From a virus, in the IMG/VR virus record IMGVR_UViG_3300017758_000062, positions 1 to 32,566 of that record: a stretch of 32,566 nt of DNA; one strand, written 5' to 3'. Shown one piece after another: positions 1 through 8,743 of this stretch (position 1 is the stretch's first letter; the number at the start of each line of letters is the position of its first letter). The notes below the pieces were generated by a model that ran no database searches, was not told where the DNA came from, and was given only the letters and a program-made list of their open reading frames with translations. The position numbers and the translations under genes are program-made.

Positions 1-1515
1 TCTAGTGCTGACAAATGGGCTATATATTCTTATGACCGAACTAATGGACATTACGCAGATTTATCATTTGGAGGCAATTATCTTTATTTAAAATCTGGTG
101 GAAACGTAGGCATAGGAGAAACCTCTCCATTAGGAAAATTACACGTTAAAACAGCAGATAGTGGAGTTTCATCTGCTAATGCAAATGCTGATGATTTAAT
201 TGTAGAAAACTCAGATTATACAGGTATCAGTATTCTTGGTGAAAATGAGTCTAATATTCATTTTGGAGATAATGAAGACCCAGATGTAGGTAGAATTGAA
301 TATTCTCATAGCTCTAATCACATGGTTTTTAGAACTAATGGTAGTGACAAAATGCTTATTAATTCCTCTGGAGTAGTCAGTATAACAAAAGCAGGTAGTC
401 TGTTTACTCCTTTGTCTAATGATGGTTTAGTTGTACAACATAGTGATGCAACAGGTATAAGAATTATTGACTCAGGCGATGCTGGTGGTAATGGAGGTCA
501 TGTTGGCATTGGTAACGACAATGGTAATTTACAATTATCTACTGCAGGTGACATGTTATTTGATACAGGTTTTGAAGCTACAGACCAATTATATAATGGC
601 AGACATGAAAGAATGCGTATTACTTCAATCGGAAATTTAGGATTAGGAGATGCGGCAAGTGAAGTACCTGTGAATGACTCAGGAGGAAGTCAACCTTTAT
701 ACTTAAGTATGCACAGAAATGCAGGAAACTTAATAACAATGTCAGCAGACCATTCCTCTACTGGAGAACTAATTGGTGGAATTGATTTTGCAAACGATAA
801 TAACGCGGATGCTGCAAACAATGATGCAGATGGTAAACTTGTAGCGTTGATGCGAGCAAGGACATACACAGACGATAGCAATGCAAGTGATGACTCAGGA
901 GGAATTCTACAATTCGCAACAAAAGATGACGGGGGCGTTCTTGCTGAAAGACTGAAAATTAATGAGACTGGCGAAATACAGATTAAAGGTCAATATAACT
1001 CAAGTGGAAATAGTCAGTTTGCATTTAAAACAGTTTTTTACCAATTTGATATGGATAGTGGTGGAACACATTATTTACAAGTACCTTTGTACTCATCTTA
1101 CTCAAGTTCAAACTCAAGTGGCTGGGCAGAGATGGACATAGCTTGGTTTCCAGATCACGCATCACATACACACTTACATAGTTATAAATTTATGTGGGGA
1201 TCAGATCATACCAGAATTCTGAATCTAGGTGTAATTAGTGCAACAGCAAATGAAACTGGCTCTTCATACGGTCCTTACAATATTACAAGTAAATCTCAGC
1301 TTTTCAGACATCCAACTGCAGGAGAAAACAATATGACTTATTTATACATCAAAATGCAGGGATATCACGGAGTAAATAAACGTAGAGTTATAACACTTAG
1401 AGGAGTTGCAAGTGCAGATGCTAACATCGCCTCTATCGGTCCAGTGATCGACCATGGAAGCACAGAGCCAGTTGCCAATATGGTTTCTGTGAATGCTGAG
1501 ATAGAGTCAGCTTAA
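1..1515 (+). CDS. Phage tail fibre / appendage protein, 5' partial
   Basis: The reading frame is open from the first base of the window, so the N-terminus is missing; 504 residues are visible. They are rich in G, S, N and D and carry recurring short modules (GNVGIGETSP followed by KLHV, GVVSITKAG, GNLGLGDAASEVP, GEIQIKG). Such modules are typical of beta-helical shafts of phage tail fibres and host-recognition appendages. The last 170 or so residues change character (aromatic, His-rich, HTHLHSYKF) and probably form a distinct C-terminal head domain. No S74 peptidase-like autoprocessing motif was seen. It is the only clear structural gene here and converges on the replication genes, so the late module probably lies to the left. 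Binding target unknown. Confidence 0.8.
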   Translation, partial: SSADKWAIYSYDRTNGHYADLSFGGNYLYLKSGGNVGIGETSPLGKLHVKTADSGVSSANANADDLIVENSDYTGISILGENESNIHFGDNEDPDVGRIEYSHSSNHMVFRTNGSDKMLINSSGVVSITKAGSLFTPLSNDGLVVQHSDATGIRIIDSGDAGGNGGHVGIGNDNGNLQLSTAGDMLFDTGFEATDQLYNGRHERMRITSIGNLGLGDAASEVPVNDSGGSQPLYLSMHRNAGNLITMSADHSSTGELIGGIDFANDNNADAANNDADGKLVALMRARTYTDDSNASDDSGGILQFATKDDGGVLAERLKINETGEIQIKGQYNSSGNSQFAFKTVFYQFDMDSGGTHYLQVPLYSSYSSSNSSGWAEMDIAWFPDHASHTHLHSYKFMWGSDHTRILNLGVISATANETGSSYGPYNITSKSQLFRHPTAGENNMTYLYIKMQGYHGVNKRRVITLRGVASADANIASIGPVIDHGSTEPVANMVSVNAEIESA

Positions 1516-1519
1516 AATT

Positions 1520-1597
1520 ATGAAAGACAATACAAAACCAATAGGAAATGAAGAAAATGTAGTTACTCACCCTCTAGGAGAGGATGGAGAAATATAA
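1520..1597 (+). CDS. 25-aa hypothetical ORF after the tail fibre gene
   Basis: An ATG four bases after the tail-fibre stop opens a 25-codon frame (starts MKDNTKPIGNEE, ends GEDGEI). It ends just before the bidirectional terminator, so it fills the gap exactly. There is no good Shine-Dalgarno sequence, so it would rely on coupling to the upstream gene. No function is recognised; it could be a chance ORF. Confidence 0.35.
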   Translation: MKDNTKPIGNEENVVTHPLGEDGEI

Positions 1598-1604
1598 AAA
1601 CAAT

Positions 1605-1631
1605 AAAAAACCCGCTAATTAGCGGGTTTTT
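1605..1631. terminator. Bidirectional rho-independent terminator
   Basis: A perfect palindrome (CCCGCTAATTAGCGGG, 1611-1626) is flanked by an A-run on the left and a T-run on the right, so it makes a GC-rich hairpin followed by U-residues on either strand. It sits where the plus-strand tail gene and the minus-strand replication operon converge. On the minus strand it overlaps the last codons of the 80-aa gene. Confidence 0.9.
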
Positions 1632-1857
1632 CATCTTCAGTAACTGGATCAGGCTCAGTAAGAAGCTGTTTTAGTCTACTGCTATAGCCTTCTTTAGCTA
1701 ATACCAATCTATCTAATGCTCTTCTTGCCTCCTGTTCATCTTGTGCGACAGCGTTTAATTCTATCACAAAAGCTTTTTGCTGGTCGGTCATATCATTTAT
1801 AAGATACTTCTCTCCATCAATTTCCAATACTGGTTCGTTTGTGATTTCTTCACTCAT
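1615..1857 (-). CDS. Small conserved phage protein (DUF6447-like)
   Basis: This 80-aa acidic protein starts 4 bp inside the NrdB stop (ATGA overlap), so it is translationally coupled and is the last gene of the replication operon. The pattern IDGEKYLINDMTDQQ followed by a Q/E/R-rich helix and YSSRLKQLL resembles short phage proteins of the DUF6447 type (a beta hairpin, then a long helix). That match is from memory. The stop codon lies inside the terminator stem. Function unknown. Confidence 0.7.
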   Translation of the reverse strand: MSEEITNEPVLEIDGEKYLINDMTDQQKAFVIELNAVAQDEQEARRALDRLVLAKEGYSSRLKQLLTEPDPVTEDEKPAN

Positions 1858-2816
1858 TTGAATATATCCTTCCAGTTTCCATGTGTACTACCTTTAGCAT
1901 ACTCAGTAGCACGGTTTTCAAAGAAGTTTGTATGCTCAACTCCATTTAACATATAGTCCAGCCAACCCAATGGATTTTCTGTACTATGAAAGATTCCTTT
2001 TAGTCCCAAACCTAATAATCTTCTATCCGCAATATAACGAATATAAGCTTTTACTTCATCAGCAGTTAAGTCTGGAATATCTGCATCTTTAAAACAGGTA
2101 TCAATAAAAGCATCTTCTAAGTCTACTACTCTTTCAGCAGCACAATAGATTTCATACTTTAGTTTATCATCCCATAATGTAGGATTTTCTCTAATAAATT
2201 CTCTGAATAAATTAGTCATTCCTTCTACATGAAGTGTTTCATCTCTTATACTCCACGTTACTATTTGTCCCATTCCTTTCATAAGATTATGACGAGGAAA
2301 GTTTAATAGTATAGCAAAACTACTAAACAACTGAACTCCCTCTGTAAATCCACTATAGACAGCCATTGTTTTAGCCATCTCAAAAGGTGAATTCATATTA
2401 AAGTCAGTTAAGTAGTCATGCTTGTCAGACATAGCTTGAATTTCAGAAAACATTTGATACTCGCTTTCATCAAATTCAAGAGTGTCTAGTAATAAAGAAT
2501 ATGCTTCTTGGTGTACTGCTTCCATAGAAGCAAATGCAGATAGCATCATTCTCACTTCGGGCTGTTTAAATGTAGGTAAGTAATGTTTTGCATAACCACA
2601 ACATACATCTACATCTGCCTGTGTAAAAAACCTAAATATTTGACTTAATAGTCGTTTATTTGGTTCTGTTAGTTTTTCTCTAAAATCTTTTAAATCATCT
2701 GCAAGACTAACTTCTTCTGGCATCCAATGCATCTGTTGTTGCATTTTGTATGCTTCGAACGCCCACGGATAATTAAAAGGTTTATAATAATTTCTTTCTT
2801 CTAGTAAATTTGCCAT
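1854..2816 (-). CDS. nrdB: Ribonucleotide reductase class Ia, beta subunit
   Basis: This is the radical-generating R2 subunit, which makes dNTPs with NrdA in the cytoplasm. The di-iron ligands are all visible: D68, E99, H102, E159, E193 and H196. E99-x2-H102 is followed by Y106 at the spacing of the E. coli radical tyrosine Y122, and E159 to E193 is 34 residues as in E. coli. At 320 aa it is slightly shorter than typical R2. It starts one base after the NrdA stop and is coupled by ATGA to the next gene. The set of ligands and tyrosine supports an active class Ia enzyme. Confidence 0.95.
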   Translation of the reverse strand: MANLLEERNYYKPFNYPWAFEAYKMQQQMHWMPEEVSLADDLKDFREKLTEPNKRLLSQIFRFFTQADVDVCCGYAKHYLPTFKQPEVRMMLSAFASMEAVHQEAYSLLLDTLEFDESEYQMFSEIQAMSDKHDYLTDFNMNSPFEMAKTMAVYSGFTEGVQLFSSFAILLNFPRHNLMKGMGQIVTWSIRDETLHVEGMTNLFREFIRENPTLWDDKLKYEIYCAAERVVDLEDAFIDTCFKDADIPDLTADEVKAYIRYIADRRLLGLGLKGIFHSTENPLGWLDYMLNGVEHTNFFENRATEYAKGSTHGNWKDIFK

Positions 2817-4592
2817 TTATCCCTCACACGCAAGACAGCCTTCTTCGTCACTATAGTCGAAGATGTACTCTCTTAATTTCTTGTCCGATACATTATCGGC
2901 TCGTTTAATCGCTTCACTACGAAGGTAGTAAAGAGTTTTCATTCCTTTTTTCCACGCCATCATATGAACATTGTGTAGCTCTTGCTTTGATACATCAGCA
3001 GGAAAAAATACATTACAACTTTGAGACTGGCAAATGAACTCCTGTCTTTCTGCTGCTAAATTTACAACCCATCTTTGATCTATTTCTACTGCTGTTGCAA
3101 ATATAGATTTTTCATGTTCATTCATAAAATCTAAGTGCTGAACCGATCCGTGATTTGTAATAATACTTTTCCATATTTCGGGTGTGTTTCTATCTTTTTT
3201 ATTAAGTAGTTGTTCAAGATACTTGTTTTTAAGTAGAGAACTACCTGTTTTAGTTTTTTGAGTAAATGCATTAGCACGATATGGCTCAATGCTAGGGCTT
3301 GTGTTACCACATATAATGCTACTACTAGCATTAGGAGCCACAGCCAAAAGGTGAGCATTACGTACTCTGTTATCTTTGTCATCTGGGCATGCTCCTCTTT
3401 CTCTTGCAAGTTCTTCAGTTTCAAACTGTGCTTGCTCTTTTATGTGCCTAAACATTGTATAGTTTGTACTTTGTGCAAACATACTTTCAAAAGGAATATT
3501 TTTCTTTTGCAAGTACGCATGGAATCCCATAGCACCTAGTCCAATACTTCTTTCTCTTTCAGCACTAAATTTAGCTCTTGATAAAGCATCAGGAGCTGTT
3601 TCAATAAAGTAGGTTATTACATTATCTAAAAAACGAACTAAATCTGGTATAAAAAACTCATCGTCTTGCCACTCGTCAAAATTCTCCAGATTAACACTAG
3701 AAAGACAACATACTGCTGTTCTTTCTTCATTAGTCGGAAGGGTAATTTCTGAGCAAAGATTACTATGATTTACTTTTAATCCTAAATCTTTTTGAAATTC
3801 AGGTAAAGCATCTTGCACAGTATCTTCAAACATTATATAAGGTTCTCCAGTTTCTACTCGATTTTGTATAAGTTTAACCCAAAGTGTTTTTGCTTGGACT
3901 GTCTTTTTTACTTCTCCACTATGTGGATCTATTAAGTCCCAGCTATCATCAAAATCTTCTTCTTGTGTTGCTTTATCTATCAGTTTCATAAAAGAATCTG
4001 GTATGACAACAGCATGATGAAGATTGGTAGATTTTCTATTTATGTCACCACCTGTAGGCTTTCTAATATCTAGAAACTCTTCTACTTCAGGGTGACTAAT
4101 ATGCAAGTATGATGCATAACTACCTCGTCTTGTGACGCCTTGGCTGAACGCTAACATTTGTGCGTCAACCACTTTCATAAAGGGTATAACCCCTGTACTT
4201 TCACTTCCGCGAGATGTAGTAGATCCTACACTTCTCACAGAACTCCACGTTCCGCCTATTCCTCCTCCCACAGAAGAAAGCCACGCATTTTCTGTATAAT
4301 GATCGCTAATTCCACCTCTACTATCCTCTACATAGTTTAAGAAACAACTTATGGGCAAGCCTCTATCTGTTCCACCATTTGTGAGTATAGGAGTTGAAAA
4401 CATAAACCAAAGTTTACTAGCGTAATCATACATTCGTTGGGCATGTGAATCATCATCAGAGAAAGCAGCTGCAGCGCGTGCAAAAGCTTCCTGTGGTGAA
4501 GTTTCAGTCTCCAACATATATCTGTCTTGCAGAGTTTTTAAACTAAATTCGTCTAATAGTTCATCTCTGTCATAATCAATTATTACTGCCAT
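2817..4592 (-). CDS. nrdA: Ribonucleotide reductase class Ia, alpha subunit, without ATP cone
   Basis: Catalytic R1 subunit, 591 aa. Active-site residues are present: C83 (ISCFL) and C295 as the redox pair, N278-L-C280-S-E282 as the thiyl radical site, Y555/Y556 (TLYYLR) for radical transfer, and the C-terminal CLAC pair C586/C589, which is re-reduced by thioredoxin or glutaredoxin. It is about 150-170 residues shorter than E. coli NrdA; the missing part is the N-terminal ATP cone, so dATP feedback inhibition through that domain is absent. Its start overlaps the FEN stop by 17 bp. Glutaredoxin at 25597 is a plausible reductant. Confidence 0.95.
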   Translation of the reverse strand: MAVIIDYDRDELLDEFSLKTLQDRYMLETETSPQEAFARAAAAFSDDDSHAQRMYDYASKLWFMFSTPILTNGGTDRGLPISCFLNYVEDSRGGISDHYTENAWLSSVGGGIGGTWSSVRSVGSTTSRGSESTGVIPFMKVVDAQMLAFSQGVTRRGSYASYLHISHPEVEEFLDIRKPTGGDINRKSTNLHHAVVIPDSFMKLIDKATQEEDFDDSWDLIDPHSGEVKKTVQAKTLWVKLIQNRVETGEPYIMFEDTVQDALPEFQKDLGLKVNHSNLCSEITLPTNEERTAVCCLSSVNLENFDEWQDDEFFIPDLVRFLDNVITYFIETAPDALSRAKFSAERERSIGLGAMGFHAYLQKKNIPFESMFAQSTNYTMFRHIKEQAQFETEELARERGACPDDKDNRVRNAHLLAVAPNASSSIICGNTSPSIEPYRANAFTQKTKTGSSLLKNKYLEQLLNKKDRNTPEIWKSIITNHGSVQHLDFMNEHEKSIFATAVEIDQRWVVNLAAERQEFICQSQSCNVFFPADVSKQELHNVHMMAWKKGMKTLYYLRSEAIKRADNVSDKKLREYIFDYSDEEGCLACEG

Positions 4593-5436
4593 TCAAATAT
4601 CCTTTTATGTCTGAGGATAAATCCTCTATATTCATTCCTGATTCGATTATTGCTTGCTCTGAATAGCTCTCTAAATCCATGAGTTCAGCATTAAGCAATA
4701 GTCTATCTGCATTTTCGTTGAGAGACTGTATAAATTTATACTTGCTATCTATAGGACAGCTATTGTATATATCATATAAGTCTCCGTAATCATTGATAAG
4801 TGAGACAGCACGTTTTGGACCTATCCCTGCTATTCCAGGAATGTTATCTCCAGTATCGCCTGCTAAACATTTGAGTGTCAGATATTTATCTGGTTCTACA
4901 TCATAATGTTCTTCCCAATTATCAATAGTAATCTCTTTTCGTGTTACTGTAGAAAAGCGAGATACTCCGTCCCTAATAAGTAAATCCCAGTCTTTATCTG
5001 ATGATATCAACCATATATCTCCTATATTAAATTCTTCCTTCTTTCCTACGATCCATGCGGCTAAATCATCAGCTTCCAAGCCTTTATTCTTTAGCACCAT
5101 ATAACCTTTGCTTTTTAATTTCTTAAAAGCATTTGCGAATTCTCCCAAAAATTGTTCAAATTCTTTCTTTTCTGTTTCAGTCTGCGTGTCATACTTGTCC
5201 TTTCTATTCCCTTTATACTCGGGATAGATATTCTTTCTATAGGTACTTCCACCATCAGCTAATATAATCATGTTACCACAATTATATGACTTTGCTAAAC
5301 TTTCAACAGTTCTCACGTAATCATTTGTATAGTAAGGTACTCTTTTATATCTCCATCTAAATGCGATATTAAGTCCATCAACTATTATTAGATTTTCGTT
5401 GTGTTCTTGTTTCTTTAATGTTTCTGCGAATTCCAT
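4576..5436 (-). CDS. 5'-3' exonuclease / flap endonuclease (FEN, T4 RNase H / T5 D15 type)
   Basis: It removes RNA primers and 5' flaps during lagging-strand replication. Numbered from the chosen start: VDGLN around D20, ADGG D61, YKGNRK arch motif 74-79, EADD E121/D123/D124, SSDKD D147/D149, GDTGDNIPG D194/D197, and a helix-three-turn-helix (GIAGIGPKRA, 201-210). These are the acidic metal ligands and DNA-binding motif of FEN nucleases. The longest frame begins with GTG at 5460, but the ATG at 5436 is preferred because AGGAAG lies just upstream. Length 286 aa, normal for phage FENs. PolA in this phage lacks a 5' nuclease domain, so this gene supplies it. Confidence 0.9.
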   Translation of the reverse strand: MEFAETLKKQEHNENLIIVDGLNIAFRWRYKRVPYYTNDYVRTVESLAKSYNCGNMIILADGGSTYRKNIYPEYKGNRKDKYDTQTETEKKEFEQFLGEFANAFKKLKSKGYMVLKNKGLEADDLAAWIVGKKEEFNIGDIWLISSDKDWDLLIRDGVSRFSTVTRKEITIDNWEEHYDVEPDKYLTLKCLAGDTGDNIPGIAGIGPKRAVSLINDYGDLYDIYNSCPIDSKYKFIQSLNENADRLLLNAELMDLESYSEQAIIESGMNIEDLSSDIKGYLNGSNN

Positions 5437-5509
5437 CTTCTTCCTGTTTGCAATTCCCACAAGATCTACCTACGGGAACATAAATTATTCTATCTGTTAT
5501 TGGACACAT
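5378..5509 (-). CDS. 43-aa CxxC micro-ORF overlapping the FEN start
   Basis: ATG at 5509 follows GGAAG by a few bases and opens a 43-codon frame (starts MCPITDRIIY, contains GRSCGNCK). A CxxC pair plus the Cys next to the initiator could bind zinc or be redox active. It fills the gap between SbcC and FEN but overlaps the FEN coding start by 59 bp in another frame, so it may be a chance ORF. Its N-terminal half lies outside FEN and has a good ribosome site, which is the main support. Confidence 0.4.
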   Translation of the reverse strand: MCPITDRIIYVPVGRSCGNCKQEEDGIRRNIKETRTQRKSNNS

Positions 5510-5529
5510 ATGCTTCCAAAACGTGTGGG

Positions 5530-7320
5530 TCACTCTAACCTACTTATATTGTCCTCTTTTATTACTTCTACTTTTGCAAGAAGGGGGTGAGTCCAGCCAT
5601 GAGAAACTAAATATGTATTTAGATCTTCTCCAAGTAGTATCTCTACTAGTTTTTCTTTTCCTTCATCATCGAGTACCGAAATTATTTCATCGAGAAACAA
5701 TGTATTGATGCGTGAACTAGATATACTACTCATTAATTTCCTTATTGCTAGCAATGTTGCTGTATTAACTCTTGCTAGTTCTCCTGAGGATAAAGCTAGA
5801 ATGTCTACTATCTTTGCGTTATCCGTTATTTCCACATTCAATCTATCATTTGTTACTACAAACTCAAGACTAAATCTTCCTGCTGAAAGTTCAGCAAGGT
5901 ATTCATTTGTTAAATCTTCTAGATCTTTTACTAGATTTTCAATCTTATATGCAAGTAGTCCATTTGTACTAAATGCTTTTTTCAGTATCTCTAGATGTGT
6001 TGCCTTTTCTTCGACTTTACCCAATGCTGCGACAATTTCTTCCAATTCGTTCTCAAAGTTATTTGTCTGTTCAGAGATTATATCAAGCCTCGTATTATGT
6101 CTTTCGGCTTGCATATTGCTTTCCGCAATTTTTTCTATTTCCATTCTTACATTTTGTATTTTGGAAGTAATTTCGTCAATTTTGGAAGATAGCTTCTCAC
6201 CGTCGAAAATCTCTGTCGGAAGAGAGTTGTCCACATTTCGAATAAGATTCTCAAAGTCGTTCTGCAAAGAGTCTCTTCTTCCAACCCGAAGGTTGTTGTC
6301 TCGAGCTCTTTCAAGTTTTTCCTCTATATCCTCTTCTTGATCGACTCCTGAAGTTATGCTTCTTACATAACTCATTCTTAATTCTTCCATCTTATCCCAA
6401 TCTATATCCTGTTCACAGGTTGGGCATTGTCCGTCAAGTTCCGAGACTTTTTCCAAGTGCGCTTGAGCATCAGACAATTGAGCACGTACTGTGCCAAGTT
6501 TCTGCAGCATAGCGTCAAGATCAATCTTCTCACCTTTGAAGAGACGGTTCTCGTCTGCTTCAAGCTGTTGCAACTGCTCCTTATTAAAATTATTGTCTAT
6601 AATTTTTTTATTTTTCTCAGAGATTTTTTCAAAATCGTTTCGTAACTGCTGTAACTCTTGTTCGTCTTTTTCTGACGATTTTGGTAAATTTAATATAGGA
6701 AGTATGTCTATACTCTCCAATTTATTTTCATTTAACCATTTTATTATTGTGTCAGACTTACTCTCGAGGCTATTCATTTCTAGAGAAATCTCTCTTGATG
6801 CTTCTTTGAATATCTCAAAGAACTCTACATACTCAGTTAACTTTAAAAGATCGATTAGAAACTTTTTTCTGTTCGTATCTGTCGCAGTTAAAAACTGAAG
6901 TGATGTATTAGTATTCTGATATACAAGCTGCGTAAAGGTCTTGAAATCAAGTCCCAATAATTCTTGTACGGTTTTATATGTATTTGTTGCTGTGTGCGAG
7001 GATATATCTTCTCCATTTTCATAGAGTTTACACTTTATACTTGCCTTTCGAGTTACGTCTATTTCGTACTCACTATCGTCAACAGAGAAAGTAAGGTTGA
7101 TAGCATAGCCATCATTTACAAAGCGGTTTTGAATTTCCTGCTTTTTTATACCTTTACTATTCTTGTTGAATAAGACTTCTTCGATAATAAGTGGAATGGA
7201 AGACTTACCCATTCCGTTGGTACCGACAAGTTGAGTGAGATTGCTAGAGTTAAGATCAAGAATGTTTCCTTTACCATAACTAAAACAATTATCCCAGCGT
7301 AGCGTTTTTAGAATAATCAC
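5530..7320 (-). CDS. Recombination endonuclease subunit, SbcC/Rad50-like ATPase (T4 gp46 type)
   Basis: SMC-like ATPase partner of the SbcD nuclease, used in double-strand end processing and recombination-dependent replication. N-terminal Walker A GTNGMGKSS (33-41), long heptad-rich coiled coil (about 170-480) with a zinc hook CPTC at 299-302, ABC signature SSGELAR (511-517) and Walker B TLFLDEI (540-546). 596 aa, close to T4 gp46. The start is GTG at 7320, with GGGAG six bases upstream. The frame overlaps the end of the SbcD gene by 32 bp, which couples the two subunits. Confidence 0.93.
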   Translation of the reverse strand: MIILKTLRWDNCFSYGKGNILDLNSSNLTQLVGTNGMGKSSIPLIIEEVLFNKNSKGIKKQEIQNRFVNDGYAINLTFSVDDSEYEIDVTRKASIKCKLYENGEDISSHTATNTYKTVQELLGLDFKTFTQLVYQNTNTSLQFLTATDTNRKKFLIDLLKLTEYVEFFEIFKEASREISLEMNSLESKSDTIIKWLNENKLESIDILPILNLPKSSEKDEQELQQLRNDFEKISEKNKKIIDNNFNKEQLQQLEADENRLFKGEKIDLDAMLQKLGTVRAQLSDAQAHLEKVSELDGQCPTCEQDIDWDKMEELRMSYVRSITSGVDQEEDIEEKLERARDNNLRVGRRDSLQNDFENLIRNVDNSLPTEIFDGEKLSSKIDEITSKIQNVRMEIEKIAESNMQAERHNTRLDIISEQTNNFENELEEIVAALGKVEEKATHLEILKKAFSTNGLLAYKIENLVKDLEDLTNEYLAELSAGRFSLEFVVTNDRLNVEITDNAKIVDILALSSGELARVNTATLLAIRKLMSSISSSRINTLFLDEIISVLDDEGKEKLVEILLGEDLNTYLVSHGWTHPLLAKVEVIKEDNISRLE

Positions 7321-8233
7321 TAAACACTCCCATTATTTGTTGTATTTTTTCATCATTCAAATCGAGTATCGCACTCAGATATTCTGCTAGTTCTTCTTCG
7401 ATTGTTAAGTCTTTGAGATTTAACGTAGCTTCTGTACTTCGTTTTACTACTTTCTTATCAAGCAGCTCTGAGTTCTTTATTGAAGCTAAGTCAGCAACAT
7501 CTCCTTCGATTTCATAGATTGTATGATGAAACTCTGTTTGTACCATATCCTCTGGATCGGTAACTGTTTTTCTCAGTAATTGTGGTAGGTCAAATTCATG
7601 CCATGTCCAGTCACTACCATCAATCATAAGATATCCTGTCTTGACTATATCTCTGTGAAAAGATGTAGTCATAGGGGAGCCTGGATAGATAATGTTTCTT
7701 TGTGTATTTGTATGACTATGTAGGTCTCCTGCGTACACAAGAGGAAAAGCATTAAATCTATCTAGGTCTACCTCAGGTGTTACATGAGGGGGTATTTCAC
7801 CCCTTACATGTGTATATAAAGGTTTGTCAGTATTGCATTTTTCTATAGAGCCTTTTCTATGTAAGTCTACATAGGGTAGAATAGTTCCCCATTCATACTC
7901 TGTAGTTTTATCTACAATCTCAACAAGAGGATTTACATCAGATGTGGCTCTTTGTAGATTAGAAAAGAAAGTCTTGTACTTTTTAGTAGCTTCATGATTA
8001 CCATCATAAATAATAGTAGGTATTGAAACATCTTTAATAAAATCAAAGTAAAGTGTAAGCTCGTCCATTGAGGGCACTCTATCAAATAGGTCTCCGCCTA
8101 TGATATGCAAGTCAACTTCTTTTTCTAATTCATGTACTGTTTCAAAAAATAAGTCATATCTTGCGCAGGCCCAAGCCATTGGAACATTCTTTTGTCCTAA
8201 TTTTATATGCCAATCTGCTGTAAATAAAATCAT
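7289..8233 (-). CDS. Recombination endonuclease subunit, SbcD/Mre11-like nuclease (T4 gp47 type)
   Basis: Metallophosphoesterase nuclease that works with SbcC. From the chosen start: ADWH D7/H9, GGDLFDR D48, DGNHEAT N79/H80, then YAGDLHSHT, the ordered metal-binding motifs of calcineurin-like phosphoesterases. A longer frame starts at 8266, but ATG 8233 overlaps the peroxiredoxin stop as ATGA and gives the family's usual start just before the first metal motif, so 314 aa is preferred. It is translationally coupled to peroxiredoxin upstream and SbcC downstream. Confidence 0.93.
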   Translation of the reverse strand: MILFTADWHIKLGQKNVPMAWACARYDLFFETVHELEKEVDLHIIGGDLFDRVPSMDELTLYFDFIKDVSIPTIIYDGNHEATKKYKTFFSNLQRATSDVNPLVEIVDKTTEYEWGTILPYVDLHRKGSIEKCNTDKPLYTHVRGEIPPHVTPEVDLDRFNAFPLVYAGDLHSHTNTQRNIIYPGSPMTTSFHRDIVKTGYLMIDGSDWTWHEFDLPQLLRKTVTDPEDMVQTEFHHTIYEIEGDVADLASIKNSELLDKKVVKRSTEATLNLKDLTIEEELAEYLSAILDLNDEKIQQIMGVFSDYSKNATLG

Positions 8234-8733
8234 GCTACGAAATCCTCGCCTGGTTGCCATGCGCAACCTGTGAGACCACCAGCTTTTAAAGCTTGTAGTG
8301 TTCTTAGCACTTCTTTTGCATCTCTTCCCGTATCTAATGCATTTACTGATACGTGTTGGATAAAGCCTTCATCATCAACTATAAAAGTTGCTCTGTAAGG
8401 TACTCCTTCATCGGGGTCAACTATCCCTAATCTATTAGCGAGAGATAGTCCACTATCTGCTGCCAAGTTGTGTTTGATATTGCCTATGAGATCATTTTGT
8501 TCTTTCCACGCAAGTTTACAGTATTCATTGTCGCCACTGATACCTGTAACTATTGCTTCTCCTACCAAACAATCCATGTCTGCTATTTCAGTTGGACAGA
8601 TGAAAGTAAAATCTTTTGGGTAAAAGTAAACTACATTCCATTCTCTGTCATCAAAGTATGCTTCTACAATATCATTGTTAGAACTTACTGCAGGCAGTGA
8701 AAAGTAAGGAAATTCTTCTCCTATTCCAATCAT
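8230..8733 (-). CDS. 2-Cys peroxiredoxin (AhpC/TSA family)
   Basis: Thiol peroxidase of 167 aa that would reduce hydrogen peroxide or alkyl hydroperoxides. The peroxidatic site is FTFICPTE with T43 and C46; R114 (YRATF) fits the conserved arginine; C157 (GLTGCAW) near the C-terminus fits the resolving cysteine. It lies between SSB-like and SbcD genes with AAGGAG before its ATG and ATGA coupling to SbcD, so it is made together with recombination proteins. Peroxiredoxins are uncommon in phages. The reductant is unknown; host thioredoxin or AhpF, or the phage glutaredoxin, are candidates. Confidence 0.93.
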   Translation of the reverse strand: MIGIGEEFPYFSLPAVSSNNDIVEAYFDDREWNVVYFYPKDFTFICPTEIADMDCLVGEAIVTGISGDNEYCKLAWKEQNDLIGNIKHNLAADSGLSLANRLGIVDPDEGVPYRATFIVDDEGFIQHVSVNALDTGRDAKEVLRTLQALKAGGLTGCAWQPGEDFVA

Positions 8734-8743
8734 GTTTTTCTCC

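Noticed and set aside
3131-3424. 97-codon minus-strand ORF inside nrdA in another frame
   Set aside because: It lies entirely within a strongly supported gene whose conserved motifs run through the same bases.
5705-6340. Long plus-strand ORF of 211 codons opposite SbcC
   Set aside because: It is Ser/Leu/Phe-rich with no domain, no ribosome site, and mirrors the coiled-coil coding bias of SbcC on the other strand.
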